From positions 3,534,001 through 3,598,000 of the forward strand of contig NZ_CP046171.1 of assembly GCF_011801125.1 (NCBI RefSeq): a DNA stretch of 64,000 nt. The letters are read 5' to 3'. The notes under the pieces are model-generated. The model was not told the origin of the DNA. It searched no databases and was given only the letters and a program-made list of their open reading frames with translations. The position numbers and the translations under genes were made by a program. This DNA comes from Nocardia brasiliensis (lineage in GTDB: Bacteria; Actinomycetota; Actinomycetes; Mycobacteriales; Mycobacteriaceae). Shown here piece by piece: positions 36,395 through 45,512 of this stretch (positions are counted from its first letter, which is position 1; each line of letters begins with the position of its first letter).

Positions 36395-36564
36395 ACATCC
36401 CGGCGAATCGCCAGGCCGGGATGTGGTGTCAGGTTTCGGTCATCCAACACGCCGATTTCGGCTGTGCACACGCATCGCTGCACCCGCGCGCATTCGCCTA
36501 GACTCGTGGTACGGCGAGCTCTGCGGTGGTCGTGCCGGGCGGCCTGGACATGGGAGGCAGTGCG

Positions 36565-36648
36565 ATGAGTGAGCGAAGCGAGCGAATCATGTTGCAGCGT
36601 GCTTCGCACATGGCGGAGCTGAGCGGAGCGAGGCGCAGCCATGAGTGA
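36565..36648 (+). CDS. Putative 27-codon leader peptide coupled to the DUF151 gene
   Basis: ATG 36565 follows GGGAGG with 7-8 nt spacing and opens a 27-codon frame starting MSERSERIMLQRAS. Its TGA (36646-36648) overlaps the ATGAGTGA start of the downstream gene. The Ser/Arg-rich repeat-like DNA (GAGCGAAGCGAGCG) may be a mobile or recurrent start-associated sequence instead of a functional peptide. The arrangement would couple translation of the DUF151 protein. Confidence 0.4.
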   Translation: MSERSERIMLQRASHMAELSGARRSHE

Positions 36649-37114
36649 AATGCGGGTCATCGGCATTCGTGTCGAACAGCCACAGAATCAGCCCGTGCTG
36701 TTGCTGCGTGAGGTGTCGGGGGACCGGTATCTACCGATCTGGATCGGGCAGGCCGAAGCGACCGCGATCGTGCTGGAGCAGGAGGGCGTCACGCCCATCC
36801 GGCCGCTGACCCACGACCTGATCAAGATCCTGATCACCGAGCTCGGGCACACGCTCAAAGAGGTGCGCATCGTCGACCTGCAAGAGGGCACGTTCTACGC
36901 CGATCTGGTGTTCGACAACGATCTGCACATCTCGGCGCGGCCGTCCGATTCGGTAGCGATCGCCTTGCGCGTCGGTTGCCCGATCTATGCCGAGGAGCCG
37001 GTGCTCGAGGAGGCCGGGCTGGTCATGCCGGACGAGCGCGAGGACGAGGTGGAGAAGTTCAAGGAGTTCCTCGAGTCGGTCTCGCCCGACGATTTCAAGG
37101 CCACCGATAGCTGA
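36641..37114 (+). CDS. DUF151 bifunctional-nuclease-family protein
   Basis: 157 aa from ATG 36641. It has the DUF151 core throughout: MRVIGIRVEQPQNQPVLLLR, LPIWIGQAEATAIVLEQEG, DLVFDNDLHISARPSDSVAI. An acidic tail (EREDEVEKFKEFLESVSPDD) resembles the short helical extension seen in actinobacterial members such as Rv1829. Some plant and archaeal relatives have been reported as nucleases; function here is not known. The gene lies between two MerR genes, as in M. tuberculosis. Confidence 0.88.
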   Translation: MSEMRVIGIRVEQPQNQPVLLLREVSGDRYLPIWIGQAEATAIVLEQEGVTPIRPLTHDLIKILITELGHTLKEVRIVDLQEGTFYADLVFDNDLHISARPSDSVAIALRVGCPIYAEEPVLEEAGLVMPDEREDEVEKFKEFLESVSPDDFKATDS

Positions 37115-37357
37115 ACAGGATCTTTCCGGCGTCCCGGGTTTTTCCCGGGATGACCGGGGGATCAGCTCTGAACTAGAGCTTGAGACTTTGACCGCGCGTC
37201 GCGTTTGGCTCGACGATGGTGCTCCCTGGAGAATCTAGGGGAGTAATCTCGACAGTTGGGCCACGTCCGTTTTGGCCAAGTTCGGTAGTGCAGCAGTGGT
37301 CGAAACGGAGCCGGGTCATCGATGAGGCTAGCCGTCGGCGAAGCAAGGGAGTGGTCA

Positions 37358-37915
37358 GTGGCAGAGCAATCGCAGGATGTGGTACAGCCAGGCCTGTTCC
37401 CGGACGACTCGGTTCCTGACGATCTAGTCGGCTACCGGGTGCCCAGTGCATGCCAGGTGGCCGGGATCACCTACCGGCAGCTCGACTATTGGGCGCGCAC
37501 CGGACTGGTGGTGCCCTCCATTCGCAGCGCCGCCGGCTCGGGCAGCCAGCGGCTGTATTCCTTCAAGGACATTCTGGTCCTGAAGATCGTGAAGCGGCTG
37601 CTCGACGCGGGCATCTCGCTACAGAACATCAGGATCGCGGTCGACCATCTGCGCAGCAGGGGAGTGCAGGACCTCGCGGGCATCACGCTCTTCTCGGACG
37701 GGACCTCGGTATACGAGTGCACCTCACCCGAGGAGGTCGTTGATTTACTGCAGGGTGGGCAGGGCGTCTTCGGTATCGCCATCAGCGGCGCCATGCACGA
37801 ACTCACCGGCGCCATCGCCAACTTCCCGGCCGAACGCGCGTCCGCGGTGACCGAGCGGCCGGAGGACGAGCTGTCGTTCCGGCGCAAGGCACGGATGAAC
37901 CGCAAGACAGGTTGA
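37358..37915 (+). CDS. MerR-family regulator, Rv1830-like (ResR/McdR group)
   Basis: 185 aa from GTG 37358, chosen because AAGGGA precedes it; an ATG at 37322 would add twelve unlikely residues. The MerR HTH spans about residues 25-90: YRVPSACQVAGITYRQLDYW, TGLVVPSIRSAAGSGSQRLY, then helical LKIVKRLLDAGISLQNIRIA. In M. tuberculosis the counterpart Rv1830 influences growth after antibiotic exposure and division. A strong terminator follows, separating it from the riboswitch-gcvP unit. Confidence 0.87.
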   Translation: MAEQSQDVVQPGLFPDDSVPDDLVGYRVPSACQVAGITYRQLDYWARTGLVVPSIRSAAGSGSQRLYSFKDILVLKIVKRLLDAGISLQNIRIAVDHLRSRGVQDLAGITLFSDGTSVYECTSPEEVVDLLQGGQGVFGIAISGAMHELTGAIANFPAERASAVTERPEDELSFRRKARMNRKTG

Positions 37916-37928
37916 TCAACAGAGCCAA

Positions 37929-37973
37929 CACAACACCCCGCCTCCCCGTCATCGAGGGTAGCGGGGTGTTGTG
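37929..37973 (+). terminator. Strong hairpin terminator
   Basis: A 13-bp perfect stem (CACAACACCCCGC / GCGGGGTGTTGTG) with a 19-nt loop begins 14 bp after the MerR stop codon. Confidence 0.75.
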
Positions 37974-38170
37974 CGATGTGGCACTTGAATTTTCAGCGAG
38001 CGCCTACCGGCCGGAAAATACATCATGATACGAGGATATGCGCATCTAACTATGAAAAGACTCCGGCGAGTCGGCCACGCGCCGCGCGTGAGCAGCGCGA
38101 CACGGCATGGAGGGGAGCCGGTGGCGCGCATCGGCGTGGCGTCGGCATAAACTGGTGGCGCGTCGCCGCC

Positions 38171-38366
38171 GTGCGGGAGAGTTCCGGGTTTGCCCGGGCG
38201 CCGAAGGAGCAGCACCTCTCCGTCAATCTCTCAGGCAAACGGACCGTACGGGCTTCGACGTCTCTGGAAAGCGGTGGCCTGCCACAAGTGGAGCCGCCCG
38301 CCCACGGGGAAAGGGGCTCGGCTCAGGTCGCGGCAACCGAATCTCTCAGGCGCCACGACAGAGGGA
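38171..38366 (+). ncRNA. Tandem glycine riboswitch of gcvP
   Basis: Two glycine aptamers lie back to back in the 503-bp space before gcvP. Aptamer 1 shows GCCGAAGGAGCA near 38200-38212 and AATCTCTCAGGCAAACGGAC at 38225-38244. Aptamer 2 shows TCTGGAAAGCG near 38263, CCGAATCTCTCAGGCGCC at 38337-38354, and GACAGAGGG at 38357-38365. These are the conserved class elements. Glycine should switch on gcvP. The promoter probably lies near CATAAACT (38142-38149). Confidence 0.93.
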
Positions 38367-38418
38367 GAGGGCTGGTATCCGTCGACGACGTCGACCCGCC
38401 CGACCCATGGGAGCTGCC

Positions 38419-41229
38419 GTGACTCGCTCATTCGCCGACCGCCATATCGGACCCGACCGGGAGGAACTCGCCCGGATCCTGGACGTCGTCGGGGTCGGCT
38501 CGCTCGACGAGCTCGCCACCAAGGCGTTGCCAGCCAGCATTCTGGACGGCTCCGGGCTCACCGGATTGCCCGCCGCGGCAACCGAACACGAGGTGCTCGC
38601 CGAGCTCGCCGCCCTCGCGCACTCGAACACCGTCGCCACCTCGATGATCGGCCTCGGCTACTACGACACGCTCACCCCGCCGGTGCTGGTGCGCAACCTG
38701 CTGGAGAACCCGGCGTGGTACACCGCCTACACCCCGTACCAGCCGGAGATCAGCCAGGGCAGGCTCGAGGCGCTGCTCAACTTCCAGACCATGGTCGCGG
38801 AGCTGACCGGTATGGACGTCGCGAACGCCTCGATGCTGGACGAGGCGACCGCCGCCGCCGAGGCGATGACGCTGCTGCAGCGCGCGAGCCGCTCGAAGTC
38901 GGCCCGCCTGGTCATCGACGCTGACCTGTTCCCGCAGACCAAGACCGTGCTCACCACCCGGGCCCAGCCGCTGGGTATCGAGCTGGTGCCCGCCGACCTT
39001 TCCGCCGGCGAACTGCCGGAAGGTGACTTCTTCGGCGTACTGGTGCAGCTGCCCGGCGCGTCCGGCCGCGTAGTGGACTGGACGTCGCTGATCGCCGCCG
39101 CGCACGAGCGCGGTGCGCTGGTCGCGGTCGGCGCGGACCTGCTGGCGCTGACCCTGATCGCCTCGCCCGGTGACCAGGGCGCCGATGTCTGCTTCGGCAC
39201 CACCCAGCGCTTCGGCGTGCCGCTCGGCTTCGGCGGCCCGCACGCCGGTTATCTGGCGGTGCGCACGGCGTATGCCAGGCAGCTGCCCGGCCGGTTGGTC
39301 GGCGTGTCGGTGGACGCGGACGGCGATGTCGCCTACCGGTTGGCGCTGCAGACCCGCGAACAGCACATCCGCCGGGAGAAGGCCACCTCGAACATCTGTA
39401 CCGCCCAGGTGCTGCTGGCGATCGTGGCCGCGATGTACGCGAGCTACCACGGCGCGGACGGCCTGCGCGCGATCGCGCGCCGGGTGCACGGGCATGCCGC
39501 CGCCATCGCGGCCGGGCTGGACGGCGCGGTCGTGCACGACACCTTCTTCGACACCGTGCTGGCGCACGTGCCCGGCGGCGCGGAAGCCGTTGTCGCCAAG
39601 GCGAAGTCGCGGGGAATCAACCTGCGGCTGGTGGACGCCGATCACGTCGGCATCGCCTGCGACGAGGCGACCACGGCGGCGCACGTCGCGGCGGTGCTCG
39701 AATCGTTCGGCACCGCACTGTCTTCCGAGCAGCCCGCGCCCGCCCCTGCCGCCGCGATCGAGAACCGGACCTCGCCGTTCCTCGAGCATTCGGCGTTCAC
39801 CAAGTACCACACCGAAACCGCGATGCTGCGTTACCTGCGGTCGCTGTCGGACAAGGACATCGCCTTGGACCGCAGCATGATTCCGCTCGGCTCCTGCACG
39901 ATGAAGCTGAACGCGACCGCGGAGATGGAAGCGATCACCTGGCCCGGCTTCGCCCGGGTGCACCCGTACGCGCCGGTCGAGGACGCCCCCGGCCTGCTGC
40001 GGGTGATCCACGATCTGGAGCAGTGGCTCTCGGCGATCACCGGTTACGACTCGGTCAGCCTGCAGCCGAACGCGGGCAGTCAGGGCGAATACGCCGGGCT
40101 GCTGGCGATCCGGCGCTACCACCTGGATCGCGGTGACACGCACCGGGATACGTGCCTCATTCCGTCCAGCGCGCACGGCACCAACGCGGCGTCGGCGGCG
40201 ATGGCCGGGCTGCGCGTCGAGGTGGTGAAGTGCCGGGACAACGGTGACGTCGACCTGGACGACCTGCGCGCCAAGATCGCCGACCACGCCGACCGGCTGG
40301 CCTGCATCATGATCACCTACCCGTCCACGCACGGCGTGTACGAGCACGAGGTCGCCGAGCTGTGCGCGCTGGTGCACGACGCGGGCGGGCAGGTGTACGT
40401 CGACGGTGCCAACCTGAACGCGCTTGTCGGCCTTGCCCGTCCGGGCCGGTTCGGCGGCGACGTGAGCCACCTGAACCTGCACAAGACCTTCTGCATTCCG
40501 CACGGCGGCGGTGGCCCCGGCGTCGGTCCGGTGGCCGTGCGGTCGCATCTGGCGCCGTACCTGCCGGGCGATCCGCTCGAGCTCGACTCGCACGCGGTGT
40601 CGGCGGCGAAGTACGGTTCCGCGTCGATCCTGCCGATCACCTGGGCCTACATCCGGATGATGGGTGCCGATGGCCTGCGTGGCGCGACCCTGACCGCGAT
40701 CGCCTCGGCGAACTACATCGCGCGCAGGCTCGACGAGTACTTCCCGGTGCTCTACACCGGTGAGCACGGCATGGTCGCGCACGAGTGCATCCTGGATCTG
40801 CGCGAGATCACCAAGCAGACCGGTGTGACCGTCGACGATGTGGCAAAGCGTCTGGCGGACTACGGTTTCCACGCGCCGACGATGAGCTTCCCGGTGGCGG
40901 GCACGCTGATGGTGGAGCCCACCGAGAGCGAGAACCTCGCCGAGCTGGACGATTTCATCGAGGCGATGATCGCCATTCGCAAGGAGATCGATCAGGTCGG
41001 CGCCGGCGTATGGCCGGTCACCGACAACCCGCTGCGCGGCGCGCCGCACACCGCGGCGAGCCTGGTCGGGGCGTGGGACCACCCGTACAGCCGCGAAACC
41101 GCGGTGTACCCACGGGGACTCGGTCATGCCAGGGCGAAGGTGTGGCCGCCGGTGCGTCGCATCGACGGCGCCTACGGCGACCGCAACCTGGTCTGCTCGT
41201 GCCCGCCGCTGGAGGCGTACGCCGACTGA
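38419..41229 (+). CDS. gcvP: Glycine dehydrogenase (aminomethyl-transferring), P protein
   Basis: 936 aa from GTG 38419, which has GGGAG five nt upstream; ATG 38407 lacks one. Single-chain P protein of the usual length. The N-terminus [20 protein letters not shown] is typical, the N-half contains [18 protein letters not shown], and the C-half carries the pyridoxal-phosphate lysine (about Lys689) in [18 protein letters not shown]. It decarboxylates glycine and loads the methylamine on GcvH. The tandem glycine riboswitch directly upstream provides control. A hairpin terminator follows. Confidence 0.97.
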   Translation: MTRSFADRHIGPDREELARILDVVGVGSLDELATKALPASILDGSGLTGLPAAATEHEVLAELAALAHSNTVATSMIGLGYYDTLTPPVLVRNLLENPAWYTAYTPYQPEISQGRLEALLNFQTMVAELTGMDVANASMLDEATAAAEAMTLLQRASRSKSARLVIDADLFPQTKTVLTTRAQPLGIELVPADLSAGELPEGDFFGVLVQLPGASGRVVDWTSLIAAAHERGALVAVGADLLALTLIASPGDQGADVCFGTTQRFGVPLGFGGPHAGYLAVRTAYARQLPGRLVGVSVDADGDVAYRLALQTREQHIRREKATSNICTAQVLLAIVAAMYASYHGADGLRAIARRVHGHAAAIAAGLDGAVVHDTFFDTVLAHVPGGAEAVVAKAKSRGINLRLVDADHVGIACDEATTAAHVAAVLESFGTALSSEQPAPAPAAAIENRTSPFLEHSAFTKYHTETAMLRYLRSLSDKDIALDRSMIPLGSCTMKLNATAEMEAITWPGFARVHPYAPVEDAPGLLRVIHDLEQWLSAITGYDSVSLQPNAGSQGEYAGLLAIRRYHLDRGDTHRDTCLIPSSAHGTNAASAAMAGLRVEVVKCRDNGDVDLDDLRAKIADHADRLACIMITYPSTHGVYEHEVAELCALVHDAGGQVYVDGANLNALVGLARPGRFGGDVSHLNLHKTFCIPHGGGGPGVGPVAVRSHLAPYLPGDPLELDSHAVSAAKYGSASILPITWAYIRMMGADGLRGATLTAIASANYIARRLDEYFPVLYTGEHGMVAHECILDLREITKQTGVTVDDVAKRLADYGFHAPTMSFPVAGTLMVEPTESENLAELDDFIEAMIAIRKEIDQVGAGVWPVTDNPLRGAPHTAASLVGAWDHPYSRETAVYPRGLGHARAKVWPPVRRIDGAYGDRNLVCSCPPLEAYAD

Positions 41230-41236
41230 TGCCGCG

Positions 41237-41261
41237 CTGCCGGGTGCTCGGCACCCGGCAG
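41237..41261 (+). terminator. gcvP terminator
   Basis: CTGCCGGGTGC-TCG-GCACCCGGCAG is an 11-bp perfect stem with a three-base loop, 7 bp after the gcvP stop codon. Confidence 0.75.
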
Positions 41262-41361
41262 TGGTCCGCCGCGCCCTACTGCTCCGTCGCGCCGTTGCCG
41301 CGCACCTGTTCGGGTGCTGCGGTGCGGGCGAATCGGACCGGAAGTGGTGCGGCGGTGGCGT

Positions 41362-43032
41362 TTACGGCGTCGTCAGCGACTGCACGACGGTCGAGGCGAA
41401 GGTGAGGTCGTCGGAGGTGGCCAGCCGGGTGTAGGTGCCCCCGGTCTGTTCGGAGATGCTCTTCAGCGTTTCGGTGCCCGGTCCGCCGATCACAATGATG
41501 TCCACCCGCACCGGGTGCGTCTTGTCGATCGCTGCGGCGATATCGGCGGCGAGTTTCGCGCCGGTGACCGAGGAGTCGTCGTCGGGTCCGTCGGTGATGA
41601 GCAGGATCGAATTGGTCCGTCCCGCCGCGTATTCGGCGACCGCGTTCTTATAGGCCGCGATGAGCGCGGGGTAGGCCTGGTCGGGTCGCACGTCGGTCGC
41701 TTTGACGGCGCTGAGCGCGTTGCTGATCTTCGTGCGCTGGGCGTCGGTGAGCGGGGCGGTGGCGGCCTGCACCTTGTAGGGCTTGGTGTCGTCGAGGTTC
41801 TTGCCGAAGGTCCAGATGCCGAGGCCGAAGTCGGGCGGCATCACCGTCATCGTGGAGTTGAGCGCGGCGAGCACATTGGCGAGCCGGGTGGTCGAGCCGT
41901 CGGTGTTCGACATCGAGGCCGAGACATCGACCAGCACAGTGGATTGCACGCCGAGTACCGGGTTGGCGAGGGTGGCGGCGACCTTGTCCAGCACGGCGCG
42001 CGACGGCGCGGGTGCGGCGGTGGGCGGCGCGGGCGTGAATCCGGCCGCGGCGAAGGTATTGGCGGATTCCGGAGTACGTAGGAAGTCGGCGAAGAGGCCG
42101 CCGATCAGGTTCTGCGTCTTGTCGACCCACGGCCCGGACATCAGGGCGGCCGGATGGTCGGCGACCGGCGCGGCGCCGGTGGGACGGTAAACGGCAAGTC
42201 CGGGTTGGCTTTTGACCTGTTGTTCGGTGGTGGCGACCGCGTGCACGGCGGCGTCCTTCGGCGCGCCGGCCAGCGCGGTGAAGGCGGCGGCGGTGTCGGG
42301 TACCTCGGGCGCCTCGGCGGCGAGCCCGGAGATCGCCGAGATGACCTGGCCGGACTGCGCGGTCTGGTCGGTGAGCGGGTCGGCGCCCGAGACCGCGGAG
42401 CCGACCGCGACGGCCGCGGCGAGCGTGGCGTCGCCCGGCGGCAGCGCCATCCGCAGCCCGCCCCAGCCGGACAGGCCGATGTCGGCGAGCGAACCCTGTT
42501 GCAGCCGTGGCAGATCCGACCACGAGGTTTTGGCTTCTTCGAGCGCGCCGCGCAATTCGTCTGGCACCGCGAGCACGATCGGGCTCTGCGCGATCGGTGC
42601 GGGCGTGCCCTCGATGAGTCCGGGAACGCGCATCGCCTCGATGGAGCGCGACGAGTCCGGGATCCACAGCACCGGTTGCGGGCCGAGGTTCTGATCCCAC
42701 GGCTTGCCACTGGTGAAGGCGGCGACGACCGACGCGGAGGGCTGGGTGGTGACCGACACCTGGGCGCAGTGGTCGCGCACCTTCGGCCGGGTCGCGTTGT
42801 AGCGGTCCGCGGCGGCCCTGACCTGCGGTGCGATATCCGGATCGACGGTCACGTATAGCGTCGCGTCGCCGGAGACGCATGCGGCCGCGGCGGCGCTGTC
42901 CTCGTCCGCCGCGCGATCTCGTAACTGGAACCAGCCGAAGACGCCCGCGATCAGTAGCACGATGGCCACCACCGCGAGGACCGGACCTTTACTGACGCCC
43001 CGGGACCTGGTTCCGCTGCGATGAGTGCCCAC
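41362..43032 (-). CDS. Membrane-anchored VWA-domain protein with solute-binding-like domain
   Basis: 556 aa from 43032. One N-terminal helix (GPVLAVVAIVLLIAGVFGWF) anchors it, with the bulk outside the membrane. Residues about 50-330 resemble a periplasmic substrate-binding protein (VWIPDSSRS-type region, SPIVLAVPDELRGALEEAKT). The C-terminal von Willebrand A domain (about 360-550) has an intact MIDAS: DVSASMSN, a Thr-loop in TRLANVL, and LLITDGPDDDSS. Such fusions bind extracellular ligands or partners with metal help. It converges on gcvP and is followed upstream by whiB and HNH genes. Confidence 0.8.
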   Translation of the reverse strand: MGTHRSGTRSRGVSKGPVLAVVAIVLLIAGVFGWFQLRDRAADEDSAAAAACVSGDATLYVTVDPDIAPQVRAAADRYNATRPKVRDHCAQVSVTTQPSASVVAAFTSGKPWDQNLGPQPVLWIPDSSRSIEAMRVPGLIEGTPAPIAQSPIVLAVPDELRGALEEAKTSWSDLPRLQQGSLADIGLSGWGGLRMALPPGDATLAAAVAVGSAVSGADPLTDQTAQSGQVISAISGLAAEAPEVPDTAAAFTALAGAPKDAAVHAVATTEQQVKSQPGLAVYRPTGAAPVADHPAALMSGPWVDKTQNLIGGLFADFLRTPESANTFAAAGFTPAPPTAAPAPSRAVLDKVAATLANPVLGVQSTVLVDVSASMSNTDGSTTRLANVLAALNSTMTVMPPDFGLGIWTFGKNLDDTKPYKVQAATAPLTDAQRTKISNALSAVKATDVRPDQAYPALIAAYKNAVAEYAAGRTNSILLITDGPDDDSSVTGAKLAADIAAAIDKTHPVRVDIIVIGGPGTETLKSISEQTGGTYTRLATSDDLTFASTVVQSLTTP

Positions 43033-43143
43033 GGAGCACAGTGTATGTTCACCTGCGGTTTGCGGGCCCGGCGAGTCTGCGCTGTTCGGCGTGCCGTGTC
43101 GAAACGGCCGGCGTCGTGCCCGCGGCGGGCACGACGCCGGTGG

Positions 43144-43419
43144 TCAGGGACGGATCATCCGCCCGCGGTCGAACTCGTGGCCACCCCAGACGCCGGACTG
43201 CCCGGTGCGCGCGGCGAATTCGCCGCAGGCGCCGCGGATGGGGCACCCCGCGCAGATCCCGCGCGCGTAGTCGAAGTCCTGCGACGGGTAGGGGAACCAC
43301 GCCTCATGCTGCGGGTCGCCGCGGCAGGCGGCCCGATGCCACTGACCGGAGTCCGAGAGCGGGAGCAGCTCCGCCAGGGTCAGCTGCACGACGGCGGCGG
43401 TGTCGGTGTGGACGGTCAT
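43144..43419 (-). CDS. WhiB-family iron-sulfur regulator
   Basis: 91 aa from ATG 43419 behind AGGAGA. The four [4Fe-4S] cysteines are placed as in WhiB: AACRGDP, GICAGCPIRGAC. The G-[VI]-W-G-G turn follows in TGQSGVWGGHEFDRGRM. The short C-terminus (RMIRP) lacks the AT-hook of WhiB7. WhiB proteins sense redox or NO and bind the sigma-A subunit. The subfamily is unclear. The HNH gene is just upstream (25 bp). Confidence 0.9.
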   Translation of the reverse strand: MTVHTDTAAVVQLTLAELLPLSDSGQWHRAACRGDPQHEAWFPYPSQDFDYARGICAGCPIRGACGEFAARTGQSGVWGGHEFDRGRMIRP

Positions 43420-43444
43420 CGTGATGGTCTCCTTTCTCGGTGCG

Positions 43445-44002
43445 TCAGGTCCGTGCGAGCTGCTTCCAGATTTGTCGTTGCTGCTTGGCCCGGTGGTCGG
43501 GCGCCTTCGGCACCCAGAGCAGCCGCATGCCCGCCTCCTCGGGCGTGCGGTCGGCCTTGCTCGAATTGCACGGTCCGCAGCAGGCGACGAGATTGCTCCA
43601 GGTGTTCGGGCCGCCCCGGCTGCGCGGGCGGATGTGGTCGACGGTGCCCGCCCATGCGGCGCAGTAGCCGCACCGGTGGCTGTCCCGGCGCAGCACGCCC
43701 GCCCAGGTGGCGCGGCTGTCGTCGTGTATTCGGGTGCTGTGGTCGAGGTAGACGTAGCGCAGCAGCCGAATGGTCTGCGGCAGCAGGACCTCGACGTGCT
43801 GGGACCGGATGGTGAAATGCGGTGCCCGGTCCGCGATCGACTCCGCGGTGCCCGCCATGAGCAGCACGACGGCCCGGTCCGCGCTGATCTCGTCGAGCGC
43901 CTCGTAGGAGGCATTGAGGACCAGCACACCGGTGTGTATCCAGTTGTCGGCAGTGATCGCCACCGGGTCGGCGGCATGACGGAAGGGCATGGGAATCACC
44001 AT
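43445..44002 (-). CDS. HNH endonuclease
   Basis: 185 aa from ATG 44002 (ATG 43990 also possible). The N-terminal segment (LVLNASYEALDEISADRAVV) is common in actinobacterial stand-alone HNH proteins. The HNH domain covers about residues 100-165: zinc CGYC, catalytic VDHIRPRSRGG, then NLVACCGPCNSSK. No phage, restriction or CRISPR gene is nearby. These proteins are widespread and of uncertain role. The gene starts 239 bp from the MFS stop codon. Confidence 0.87.
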   Translation of the reverse strand: MVIPMPFRHAADPVAITADNWIHTGVLVLNASYEALDEISADRAVVLLMAGTAESIADRAPHFTIRSQHVEVLLPQTIRLLRYVYLDHSTRIHDDSRATWAGVLRRDSHRCGYCAAWAGTVDHIRPRSRGGPNTWSNLVACCGPCNSSKADRTPEEAGMRLLWVPKAPDHRAKQQRQIWKQLART

Positions 44003-44247
44003 GTTTCGGAAGAAGTCGAGCGATGTGGCGGAAGTCGGCGGTCAGCGACCGCCCTGGAGGCGGCTGTTGTCGCAATCCGGTCGCACGGTCGACAAGCGCT
44101 GGGCCGCTTCGGCATACGGTTTGTTCGAGCGCATTCGCCACCTCCTCCTTTCCACCTGCTCGGCGTCACCGGTGTGTTCGGTGATCATCGAATCCCATGG
44201 TGACATAACGGGCCTACCGCTGTCGGCTCATTTTTCGGCGGCCCGGT

Positions 44248-45435
44248 TCAGGCGGCGCGCGGAAGGGGCGCGCTCGTGTCGGCGGCGACCCGCGGGGTGC
44301 GCAGGATGCCGGCGGTGGCCGCGGTGAGCACACAGAAGGCAATGGGTAGGAAGAACACCACGTTCAATGCCGCGAAGTGGGTGAGCGGTCCGATGACGGC
44401 GGGACCGGCGAGCATGCCGAGGTATCCGATGCCTGCGACGCGGGCGACGGTGGCGCCCACCGCGTTTCGGTCCGCGTGGCCCGCGGCGCTGAACAGCTGC
44501 GGCACGCACCCGGACATGCCCGCGCCGAACACGGCCCAGCCGACGAGCGCGAGCGGAATCCATGGTGCGAGCGCGGCGGTGGCCAGGCCGAGCGCGGCGC
44601 TCGCCGCGCCGTAGCGCAGGATGGCGACCGGCCCGAACCGGGTGCTCAGCCGATCGGCGAGCAGGCGACCTACGGTCATCGCGGTGGCGAAGGCGCCGTA
44701 GGCGAGCGCGGCGGTGGCCGGTGTCGCGGACAGTACGTCGCGCAGGTGCAGCGTGCTCCAGTCGTTGGCGACGCCTTCGCAGAGCATGAGCAGGAACGCG
44801 AGTGCGGCGAGCAGCCAGATGCGCCGACTCGCTCGGTATCCGCCGCTCTTCGCGGAAGTGTCTGCTGTGCTTGTGGTTTCGGTACGAAGCAGGGCCGGTG
44901 CCGCGGCGAGTGCGACGGCGAGCCCGAGCACTGCCGCGACGGTGAGCGTGGTGGCGGGTGGCCAACCCCAACTGAGCGTGCGGGCGCCGATCAGCGCGGC
45001 GAGCACGCCGCCCAGCGAGAAGGTGGAGTGGAACGCGGACATCACCGCGCGCCGATAGCCGTGCTCGACCTGGACGGCGTGTGCGTTCATCGCGACGTCG
45101 AGCCAGCCGTTGCCGAGGCCGAGACCGAACAAGGCTGCGCCCAGCAGCAGGCCGTCGGTGGCCAGTGCGGGTGGCACCAGTGCGAGCGCGCACAGTGCGG
45201 CGCCCGCCGCGACGACGAGACGGGCGCCGAATCGGTCGGCGAGCGGGCCCGCGATCTGCATACCCGCGAAGGCCCCCGCGCCGAGCAGCAGGAGCAACCA
45301 GCCGAGCGTCGCGTGGCTGATGCCGGTCCGATGTTCGATCGCGGGGATGTGGACGACCCACATGCCCATCAGGAATCCGTTCAGCGCGAAGTAGGCGAAG
45401 GTGGCCAGTCGCGCGGCGCGCAGCGGTCGTTGCAT
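44248..45435 (-). CDS. MFS transporter (12 helices)
   Basis: 395 aa from ATG 45435; ATG 45456 would place its first codons in the operator. Twelve hydrophobic segments, with GPLADRFGARLVVAAGAALC as the motif-A-like loop after helix 2 and NDWSTLHLRDVL in the middle loop. It resembles the YbjJ/fucose-permease-like branch of MFS. It diverges from a DeoR-type regulator; substrate is probably a sugar, nucleoside or drug, but cannot be stated. Confidence 0.8.
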   Translation of the reverse strand: MQRPLRAARLATFAYFALNGFLMGMWVVHIPAIEHRTGISHATLGWLLLLLGAGAFAGMQIAGPLADRFGARLVVAAGAALCALALVPPALATDGLLLGAALFGLGLGNGWLDVAMNAHAVQVEHGYRRAVMSAFHSTFSLGGVLAALIGARTLSWGWPPATTLTVAAVLGLAVALAAAPALLRTETTSTADTSAKSGGYRASRRIWLLAALAFLLMLCEGVANDWSTLHLRDVLSATPATAALAYGAFATAMTVGRLLADRLSTRFGPVAILRYGAASAALGLATAALAPWIPLALVGWAVFGAGMSGCVPQLFSAAGHADRNAVGATVARVAGIGYLGMLAGPAVIGPLTHFAALNVVFFLPIAFCVLTAATAGILRTPRVAADTSAPLPRAA

Positions 45436-45440
45436 AGAAA

Positions 45441-45468
45441 CGAACATAACGAACATGATGAATGTTCG
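45441..45468. promoter_or_regulatory. Repeated GAACAT operator between MFS and DeoR genes
   Basis: CGAACAT (45441-45447), GAACAT (45451-45456) and the inverted ATGTTCG (45462-45468) occupy the short space upstream of the MFS start. GAACAT-N5-ATGTTC makes a symmetric pair. This is a likely DeoR binding site covering the MFS promoter. Confidence 0.6.
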
Positions 45469-45512
45469 AAAGATTGACTTGTGAACACACGAGATGTTTG
45501 TATTGCCGAGTG

